From positions 1 to 5,014 of the forward strand of contig ONFK01000145.1 in the NCBI GenBank assembly GCA_900317065.1: a DNA stretch of 5,014 nt, in the 5' to 3' direction. This DNA is from an uncultured Bacteroidales bacterium (GTDB lineage: Bacteria; Bacteroidota; Bacteroidia; Bacteroidales; UBA932). Numbering within the stretch: the stretch's first letter is position 1; each line of letters begins with the position of its first letter. Shown piece after piece: positions 1-5,014 of this stretch. Below the pieces are notes generated by a model. It saw only the letters and a list, made by a program, of their open reading frames with translations, searched no databases and was not told the origin of the DNA. The translations under genes were made by a program, and so were the position numbers.

Positions 1-2
1 TT

Positions 3-926
3 GTGGACGATTTCGAATGGGCGGACGGAAGCAAATTCGACTGGGCCCAGGTCTTCCCGGATTGGAACAATCTCCAGCCTGGAGAGCGCGAGGTATTCTT
101 CTGCAGGGACAGTCTGGACACTTTCGCGGCAGAGTTTGAAGCCCTTGGCTCAAATGCCAGCGAAAAGGCTATTACCCTTTCCGGGCAGCGCACGAAGGTG
201 ATCAGCCGTGTCGGACAGGCCAAATGGGATCAGTATTATCTCGACCACGGCAACGAAGCCCGTCTTCGCACAGCATACGATACCAGGGATCCCCGCCTGA
301 ACAAGGCAGTGGTGACGCCCTACAAGAAGTACAAGATGCACAATGAGTTCCTTGTCAATCCTATCGACTTCCAGATGAGGTGGCCCCGCTTCAAGCGCCA
401 GGATGACGTCGATGATTCAGACCTGTGGATGGAGTTTTCATCCAACATGGTGTATGCATGGTACAAATACCTGATTACAGACGGTATCACGGTCAACAGA
501 AGGGTTGACGGCACCGACTGGCCGCTGCTCCGCTACACGCAGATACAGCTCATGTGGGCGGAAGCCCTAGTCGGTTCCGATGATGTTGAAGGAGCCAGGA
601 CCCTGCTGAACGAAATCCGCAGCCGTGCCGGAATGCCGGCATTCACTTCCACGGACCCCGCAAAGGTGCTTGAAGAGATTCGCTACGAATCCCGCATAGA
701 GCTGTGCCTGGAAGGCAAGGACTTCTTCAATGAAATCCGCTGGGGTACCTTCAAGGACAAGAAGTTCGACGGCGCGGATACGACCTCTCCTCAATCCTGC
801 TGGAGACAGGGAGGATGGAAATCCGGTTATTACTACCGGGATGGGATGTGGCCTCTCAGCGCCCCGCTCAAGGAAATTGTGAAGAACCCCAACCTGAAGA
901 AACGTCCAAAGGACTGGCTCTACTAG
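3..926 (+). CDS. SusD/RagB-family outer-membrane glycan-binding lipoprotein, C-terminal part (5' end outside window)
   Basis: This is the C-terminal 307 residues of a SusD-like protein, which in Bacteroidota caps a SusC TonB-dependent transporter at the cell surface and captures oligosaccharides for import. Numbering from the first full codon, visible family features are a TRDPRL segment near residues 94-99 and the conserved helical block starting LLRYTQIQLMWAEAL at 175-189. NEIRSRAGMP follows at 203-212, then YESRIEL at 228-234, EGKDFFNEIRWG at 237-248, and a closing WPLSAPLKEIVKNPNL at 283-298, the counterpart of the usual 'P-x-x-E-I-x-x-N-P-x-L' ending. Family members usually run about 450-650 residues, so roughly the N-terminal third to half, including the lipobox, lies upstream. 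The GTG at position 3 is most likely an internal valine. The stop TAG (924-926) is one base before the next ATG, so the genes are co-transcribed. SusC should lie just upstream. Family assignment is firm; the bound glycan cannot be read from this part. Confidence 0.93.
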   Translation: MDDFEWADGSKFDWAQVFPDWNNLQPGEREVFFCRDSLDTFAAEFEALGSNASEKAITLSGQRTKVISRVGQAKWDQYYLDHGNEARLRTAYDTRDPRLNKAVVTPYKKYKMHNEFLVNPIDFQMRWPRFKRQDDVDDSDLWMEFSSNMVYAWYKYLITDGITVNRRVDGTDWPLLRYTQIQLMWAEALVGSDDVEGARTLLNEIRSRAGMPAFTSTDPAKVLEEIRYESRIELCLEGKDFFNEIRWGTFKDKKFDGADTTSPQSCWRQGGWKSGYYYRDGMWPLSAPLKEIVKNPNLKKRPKDWLY

Positions 927-927
927 C

Positions 928-2127
928 ATGAGAAGCCTGCGGGCCATAGCTTTTTTGACAGCCGCCACAATTCTGGCGGCTGTTTCCTGTAACAAGCACA
1001 CGCCTGACAGCCCGCAGCCGGAACCGGGACCGGAAAGAGATCCGATTATCAATCTTGAAAATCCCGTAGTACAATCATATCTTGACATGCTGGAACTGTT
1101 CCCGTACAGGGACGGAGATTACAGCTATTCCCGCATAGATGAGTATTACCAGATTCCTACCTCCTACCGGAAAGACCGCCCCACCCCTGTTACCGTAACG
1201 TGGACATGGGACAGGGATGCCGTTTCGCAAAGGGTGTATGTTTCGGAGAAAGAAGACTTCTCGGAGAGTCTTTCATGGCTGGTCTCGGCCAGGGCGGAAT
1301 CCTACGATATTTACAATCTAGTTCCCGGGAAGAATTATCACTGGAAAACCACGATAACCCTTTCTGATGGCAGTACCAGGGAGTTGAATTCCGGGAGTTT
1401 TTCAACTGAAGGCAGGACGCGATTCATAAAGATAGACAATATCTGCAACGTCCGCGACCTCGGTGGAATCCCACTCGCCGATGGCGTACGGCGACTCAAA
1501 TACGGCCTGCTTTTCAGAGGCGGGGAGATGAACGGTTATCACCAGGATTACGATGAGCGGTTCTGCCGCATCTCATCCACAGGCATCAAGGAGATGAGGC
1601 AGATCGGAATCCTGGCAGATCTGGACATGCGCACCGCCACGGAGGCCGTAAACATAAAGGAGTCCCCCCTGGGAGAAGATGTGGACTATATCCGCTTTGA
1701 GACCGCCAACCAGTATTATTACGACAAGTTCTGGAATACTGATGACTACATTAGGGCCGTGAAGTGGACCATCGATGAACTGCGAAAAGGGAAACCCGTG
1801 TTCTTTCACTGCATCTTCGGTGCTGACAGGACAGGAACCCTGGCATTCATCATGGAAGCCGCTCTCGGCGTAGGTGAAAACGAACTCTCCATAGATTACG
1901 AACTCACCTCGTTCTCATACGGGCTCTCCACCCCGCCCCGCCGTCGCGGGCCCAAGAACGAACTCAGCGTTTACCGCTACCGCCAGATGGTTGAAACACT
2001 GCTTACCCCAGCCTTTCCGGGATCAACCCTTCAGGAAAAGATCCGGGGATTCCTGGTGCGCGGCGGAATAAGCGAAGCGGACCTTGACTGGTTCACCGAT
2101 TACATGACAGAACAGATTCCTTCATAA
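928..2127 (+). CDS. Lipoprotein with FN3-like domain and tyrosine/dual-specificity phosphatase domain (Y_phosphatase3 type)
   Basis: This 399-residue protein is predicted to be an exported, lipid-anchored phosphatase. A signal peptide with basic residues (R2, R5), a hydrophobic core and lipobox AVSC puts the acylated cysteine at C21; a Pro/Glu-rich linker follows to about residue 40. Residues about 85-160 look like a fibronectin-III-like beta sandwich (YHWKTTI and SGSFST strands). The phosphatase domain spans about 165-390 and shows NVRDLGG (174-180), FRGGE (196-200), DLDMR (231-235) and the P-loop HCIFGADRTG (294-303). C295 is the expected nucleophile and R301 the phosphate-binding arginine of the CX5R signature. 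Known relatives hydrolyse phosphotyrosine, phosphoinositides or other phosphomonoesters; the substrate here is unknown. The gene is sandwiched between SusD and GH97 with a 1-base gap and a 1-base overlap, so it belongs to the glycan operon. The ATG at 928 is chosen because it directly precedes the signal peptide. No Shine-Dalgarno is visible, as is normal for Bacteroidota. The glycan-phosphatase idea is inference. Confidence 0.9.
   Translation: MRSLRAIAFLTAATILAAVSCNKHTPDSPQPEPGPERDPIINLENPVVQSYLDMLELFPYRDGDYSYSRIDEYYQIPTSYRKDRPTPVTVTWTWDRDAVSQRVYVSEKEDFSESLSWLVSARAESYDIYNLVPGKNYHWKTTITLSDGSTRELNSGSFSTEGRTRFIKIDNICNVRDLGGIPLADGVRRLKYGLLFRGGEMNGYHQDYDERFCRISSTGIKEMRQIGILADLDMRTATEAVNIKESPLGEDVDYIRFETANQYYYDKFWNTDDYIRAVKWTIDELRKGKPVFFHCIFGADRTGTLAFIMEAALGVGENELSIDYELTSFSYGLSTPPRRRGPKNELSVYRYRQMVETLLTPAFPGSTLQEKIRGFLVRGGISEADLDWFTDYMTEQIPS
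958..983 (+). repeat. Perfect 10-bp inverted repeat (strong hairpin) inside the phosphatase signal-peptide codons
   Basis: ACAGCCGCCA at 958-967 and TGGCGGCTGT at 974-983 are exact reverse complements separated by a 6-base loop (CAATTC). A G-T pair at 957/984 could extend the stem in RNA. It lies 30 bases downstream of the ATG, covering codons 11-19 of the hydrophobic core, and is preceded by a T6 run (951-956). On the plus strand it is followed only by TTTCC, so it is not a convincing intrinsic terminator. Part of the symmetry may come from Ala-rich codons. A role in attenuating or processing mRNA between SusD and the downstream enzymes is possible but unproven. Confidence 0.5.
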
Positions 2128-2129
2128 TG
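2125..2129 (+). promoter_or_regulatory. TAATG stop-start overlap joining phosphatase and GH97 genes
   Basis: The TAA stop (2125-2127) of the phosphatase shares its last A with the ATG (2127-2129) of the GH97 gene. No purine-rich Shine-Dalgarno stretch is seen in the preceding 20 bases, so re-initiation by the terminating ribosome is the likely way the GH97 reading frame is started. This fixes the GH97 start, together with the signal peptide that follows it directly. Confidence 0.7.
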
Positions 2130-4316
2130 AGAAAACTGATTATCCTGGCCGCAGTTTTGGTCGCGGCCTGCACGTCTAACTCATTCAAGTTCGGAGAAGA
2201 TGCCGACATCCTTTCAAGTCCTGACGGACAGTTGAACCTTCTATTTGCGGTATCCGACAAAGGCGAACCCATTTATGCACTCAGGTGGCAGGACAAAGAC
2301 ATAATCCTCCCTTCCGGGATGGGATTCGAACTGACGGACGGGCAGGACCTGAGGTACGGCTTCACGCGCCTTGGAGCGGAGGCATCCGCCATCGATGAGA
2401 CATGGTCTCCGGTTCTTGGAGAAGAAGACAGCATACGCAACCACTGCAACCAGTTCCTGATCCATCTGGCGAAGCCTGACGGCACTAAGATGGACATACG
2501 CTTCCGCCTATATGACGACGGGCTCGGTTTCAGGTATGAGTTCCCTCTGGATAATTCCCTTGCTTATTTCAATATTAAGGAAGAATGGACGCAGTTCGCA
2601 CTGCCGGCAAACCATACGGCGTGGTGGATAAGCGGCGACTATGATTCACAGGAGTACAACTACACTCGCAGCCGCCTGAGCGAAATCCCTTCCCTGAATG
2701 AAAAGAGTCGGCTGCATCACAGCGCCGGTCAGGTATACCTGGGGCCGGGCTGCGTACAGACAGCCCTGCAGATGAAGACAGACGACGGCCTGTATGTCAA
2801 TCTGCACGAAGCCGAGGTGGTCGATTATCCGACAATGAATCTCGACCTAGATCCAAAAACCTTGACATTCAGAACCTGGCTGACACCTGATGCCCAGAGC
2901 GTCAAGGGTCGCCTGCAAGCTCCATGCAAGACCCCCTGGAGGACAGTTCAGGTTTGCCGGAGTGCAACAGACGTGCTTGCCTCCAGACTGATTCTCAACC
3001 TTAACGAGCCTTGTGCACTGGAGGATGCGAGTTGGATACACCCGGTCAAATATATGGGCGTATGGTGGGAGATGATTACCGGTAAGAGCCAGTGGTCCTA
3101 TACCGACGAACTGCCCTCCGTGAAACTTAGCGTGACAGACTACACGAAGGTCACCCCGAACGGCAGGCACGGTGCCAACAACGAAAACGTACGCCGGTAC
3201 ATCGACTTTGCCGCTGAAAACGGATTTGACGCCCTGCTAATCGAAGGTTGGAATGAGGGATGGGAGGACTGGTACAACAAGCAGAAGTACTATGTCTTCG
3301 ACTTCGTTACGCCATATCCCGACTTTGACCTCCCTGCATTGAACGCCTATGCACATTCGAAAGGAATACGGCTGATGATGCACCACGAGACATCTTCATC
3401 CACAGTCAACTACGAAAGGCATCTGGATGCTGCTTATGAACTAATGGAAAGATATGGCTACGATGCTGTCAAGAGCGGTTATGTGGGCAGGATAATACCC
3501 TACGGCGAGCACCACTACAGCCAGAGCATAATCAACCATTACCTTTACTGCATAAAAAAGGCGGCGGAGCATCACATAATGGTAAATGCCCACGAGGCCG
3601 TCCGTCCCACCGGGCTTTGCCGTACCTGGCCCAATATGATAGGCAATGAGAGTGCGATGGGCAACGAATACAAGGCAAAGATCAATCCGGGGCACACCTG
3701 CATCCTCCCCTTCACCCGTTGCCAGGGCGGCCCTATGGATTATACTCCCGGCATCTTCGAGCAGGATATGTCCGTAACGGCGCCCGGCAAGACAGGCAGG
3801 ATGCGCCATACTATATGCAACCAGCTCGGGCTTTATGTTACTTTCTATTCTCCGCTTCAGATGGCTGCCGACCTGCCGGAAAACTATGCCCGCTTCCCTG
3901 ATGCCTTCCAGTTCATCAAAGACGTGGCTGCAGATTGGGACAGGACAATCTATATTGAAGCGGAACCGGGCGAATACATAGTAACGGCACGTCATCCAAA
4001 GATGTCATCGCTTTCCGGGAGTGCCAAGGCCTTTGTGTGCCCGGACGGTAAACCGCGGGACGTATGGTTCGTCGGAGGAGTTTCCGGTGAGAATGCCTAC
4101 CAGACTACCATTAGACTTGATTTCCTGAAGCCAGGGGCAAGATACGATGCCACACTTTACGCTGACGCTCCGGATGCCGACTACGAGACTAACCCTCAGG
4201 CATATACGATAACCCATCTGCAGGTCACTTCCACCACGGAGATTCCAGTACGTCTTGCCCGTAGCGGAGGTTTTGCCCTTTCACTGAGGGAAAACTATTA
4301 TCGGGACGTCCTATAA
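2127..4316 (+). CDS. Glycoside hydrolase family 97, SusB-like inverting alpha-glucosidase, lipoprotein
   Basis: GH97 enzymes of the SusB branch release glucose from the non-reducing end of alpha-glucosides with inversion, using calcium. The 729-residue length matches SusB (about 738). The order is: lipoprotein signal peptide with lipobox VAAC (acylated C15), N-terminal beta-sandwich domain (about 25-280), catalytic (beta/alpha)8 barrel (about 300-600), C-terminal beta domain (about 605-729). Near-invariant stretches include DDGLGFRYEFP (130-140), RTWLTPDAQ (249-257), GVWWEMITGK (311-320), IEGWNEGWEDW (372-382), GPMDYTPGIFE (535-545) and SPLQMAADLPENY (575-587). Recalled SusB residues E194, E391, E439, E508, E526 and E532 correspond to E176, E373, E421, E490, E508 and E514, all offset by 18. 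This covers the general-base glutamates (E421, E490), the acid (E514) and calcium ligands. The strand holding the retaining-type aspartate nucleophile reads VKSGYVG (448-454), so an inverting mechanism is expected. The ATG overlaps the upstream stop (TAATG), implying translational coupling. SusB itself is a soluble periplasmic protein, so the lipid anchor is a difference. Exact linkage preference is not determinable; alpha-glucan is the best inference. Confidence 0.95.
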   Translation: MRKLIILAAVLVAACTSNSFKFGEDADILSSPDGQLNLLFAVSDKGEPIYALRWQDKDIILPSGMGFELTDGQDLRYGFTRLGAEASAIDETWSPVLGEEDSIRNHCNQFLIHLAKPDGTKMDIRFRLYDDGLGFRYEFPLDNSLAYFNIKEEWTQFALPANHTAWWISGDYDSQEYNYTRSRLSEIPSLNEKSRLHHSAGQVYLGPGCVQTALQMKTDDGLYVNLHEAEVVDYPTMNLDLDPKTLTFRTWLTPDAQSVKGRLQAPCKTPWRTVQVCRSATDVLASRLILNLNEPCALEDASWIHPVKYMGVWWEMITGKSQWSYTDELPSVKLSVTDYTKVTPNGRHGANNENVRRYIDFAAENGFDALLIEGWNEGWEDWYNKQKYYVFDFVTPYPDFDLPALNAYAHSKGIRLMMHHETSSSTVNYERHLDAAYELMERYGYDAVKSGYVGRIIPYGEHHYSQSIINHYLYCIKKAAEHHIMVNAHEAVRPTGLCRTWPNMIGNESAMGNEYKAKINPGHTCILPFTRCQGGPMDYTPGIFEQDMSVTAPGKTGRMRHTICNQLGLYVTFYSPLQMAADLPENYARFPDAFQFIKDVAADWDRTIYIEAEPGEYIVTARHPKMSSLSGSAKAFVCPDGKPRDVWFVGGVSGENAYQTTIRLDFLKPGARYDATLYADAPDADYETNPQAYTITHLQVTSTTEIPVRLARSGGFALSLRENYYRDVL
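4298..4316. other. 19-base tail-to-tail overlap of GH97 and metallophosphoesterase genes
   Basis: The GH97 stop TAA is at 4314-4316 on the plus strand and the metallophosphoesterase stop is the complement of TTA at 4298-4300. The two coding regions therefore share 19 bases and there is no intergenic space for a conventional bidirectional terminator. I saw no GC-rich stem followed by a T run on either strand near the junction; termination of each transcript probably occurs inside the opposing gene or depends on Rho. Confidence 0.85.
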
Positions 4317-5014
4317 GGAAACACGCAGGTGGCGTTGCGATGGTCTTGCTCTATTTCATCCCATAACTCCGGGCGCTGCTCCCCGTCCTTCAGGGGACGC
4401 GGGAAGAAAAAGCCCCACTGCTTGAAGGTAGCCACTGCCCGGGTTTCTTCAAGACGCAGGAGAGTATAGCCTATATCGCCCCAGTGCCCGGTTGAAGGCA
4501 CGGAAAGATTTCTCAGGATATACAGTCCCTTGTATCTGTTGTGGCTCCAGTCTGCTATCCACATATGCTCGTGGCCATAGATGAAGCCACAACAGGAAGG
4601 GCATTCGTATAGTATCTTCTGCAGTTTAACCTCACCCATGGGATGATGCGCCAATACGAATACGGGTTTATCGGTATAGGTTTTAAGTTTATCTGCGAGC
4701 CACTGGCGCTGCTGATCATCTATCTCTCCGGGGGTAATCCATGTCTCAGTATCTTCCGGCTCAATAAGCGAATCGAGGAGGATGAAATCTGCGCGTGGTG
4801 TCTTTACCGTATATACAAAGCGATGAGGCAATTCAGACGCAGCCGCTTTTTCCGGAAAAACCGCGGCATAGTTGTCCCTACGATCGTGATTGCCCATGGT
4901 CATCGTAAGCGTCATTCCGGCTTCTTCCAGACGGTCCAGCAAAGGTTTTGCCGCAGCATACTCTTCCGGTTTTCCGGTCAAAAACGCTATGTCACCCAGA
5001 CACAACACGTTGCG
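4298..5014 (-). CDS. Calcineurin-like metallophosphoesterase, C-terminal part (5' end outside window)
   Basis: The reading frame enters from the right edge and ends at TAA (complement of 4298-4300), giving 238 visible residues. It is a two-metal phosphoesterase, hydrolysing phosphomono- or diesters. Numbering from the GTG at 5008 (read as Val, since the context VLCLGD is the family's beta strand), metal-site motifs are GD (5-6), GNHD (39-42), AHHP (120-123) and GHEH (145-148). The first motif, D-x-H, must lie upstream outside the window, so the true start and any signal peptide are not visible. NYAAVFPE after GNHD and a typical closing beta segment (about 160-200) resemble Icc/CpdA-like phosphodiesterases, but the substrate is not identifiable. 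An unusual Cys cluster, CPSCC (136-140), lies between the last two motifs. The gene is convergent with the GH97 gene and overlaps its last 19 bases, so it is transcribed separately from the PUL operon. Whether it works with the PUL is unclear. Confidence 0.92.
   Translation of the reverse strand, partial: RNVLCLGDIAFLTGKPEEYAAAKPLLDRLEEAGMTLTMTMGNHDRRDNYAAVFPEKAAASELPHRFVYTVKTPRADFILLDSLIEPEDTETWITPGEIDDQQRQWLADKLKTYTDKPVFVLAHHPMGEVKLQKILYECPSCCGFIYGHEHMWIADWSHNRYKGLYILRNLSVPSTGHWGDIGYTLLRLEETRAVATFKQWGFFFPRPLKDGEQRPELWDEIEQDHRNATCVFPYRTSR

Noticed and set aside
3..5. GTG at the left edge as the start of the SusD-like gene
   Set aside because: A SusD protein starting here would lack the signal peptide and much of the N-terminal repeat region; the codon is better read as an internal Val of a gene cut by the window.
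567..1088. 173-codon open frame on the minus strand
   Set aside because: It lies across the SusD end and the start of the phosphatase gene, which both have clear family motifs on the plus strand; its translation shows no recognisable domain.
3441..3995. 184-codon open frame on the minus strand
   Set aside because: It is fully inside the GH97 catalytic domain, where the plus-strand frame carries the conserved active-site motifs; it is a shadow frame.
4371..4397. Small stem CGTCC/GGACG near the convergent junction as a terminator
   Set aside because: The stem is only five base pairs, has no following T run on either strand, and lies within the metallophosphoesterase coding region.
4842..4867. 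Imperfect palindrome around TTTTTCCGGAAAAA
   Set aside because: It is inside the metallophosphoesterase coding region, has a two-base bulge and practically no loop, and nothing around it suggests an operator or terminator; chance symmetry is the simplest view.
5006..5008. GTG (minus strand) as the start of the metallophosphoesterase
   Set aside because: It would begin in the middle of the beta strand leading to the GD motif and drop the D-x-H metal motif; the frame stays open to the window edge.

Overview
The window looks like the downstream part of a polysaccharide utilization locus (PUL) from a member of the Bacteroidota. The evidence is a SusD/RagB-family C-terminal half, two genes with lipoprotein signal peptides, a glycoside hydrolase family 97 (SusB-type) enzyme, near-zero intergenic spacing and no visible Shine-Dalgarno sequences. 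Base composition looks moderately GC-rich by eye (about half G+C). That is higher than typical Bacteroides and compatible with Alistipes/Rikenellaceae, Prevotella-like or uncultured Bacteroidales lineages, but the genus cannot be fixed from this window.

Layout: (1) positions 3-926, plus strand, the C-terminal 307 residues of a SusD-like glycan-binding lipoprotein whose start lies upstream of the window. (2) 928-2127, plus strand, a 399-residue lipoprotein with a fibronectin-III-like domain followed by a cysteine-dependent tyrosine/dual-specificity phosphatase domain with an intact CX5R loop. (3) 2127-4316, plus strand, a 729-residue GH97 alpha-glucosidase-like lipoprotein. As far as SusB numbering can be recalled, it has the full glutamate set of the inverting SusB branch at a constant offset of 18 residues. 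(4) 4298-5014, minus strand, a calcineurin-like metallophosphoesterase cut by the right window edge, which overlaps the GH97 gene tail to tail by 19 bases.

The first three genes are almost certainly one operon: SusD stop, one base, phosphatase ATG; then phosphatase TAA overlapping the GH97 ATG by one base (TAATG). In this model SusD and an upstream SusC (not in the window) import an oligosaccharide, and the GH97 enzyme trims glucose from the non-reducing end. The unusual member is the exported phosphatase, which sits where many PULs carry a SusE/F-type surface binding protein. Together with a second phosphoesterase next door, this suggests, as inference only, a locus for a phosphate-bearing glucan or other phosphorylated glycoconjugate. 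There is no RNA gene, mobile element, CRISPR array or gene-free stretch longer than 300 bases. One strong hairpin (958-983) lies in the signal-peptide codons of the phosphatase gene.
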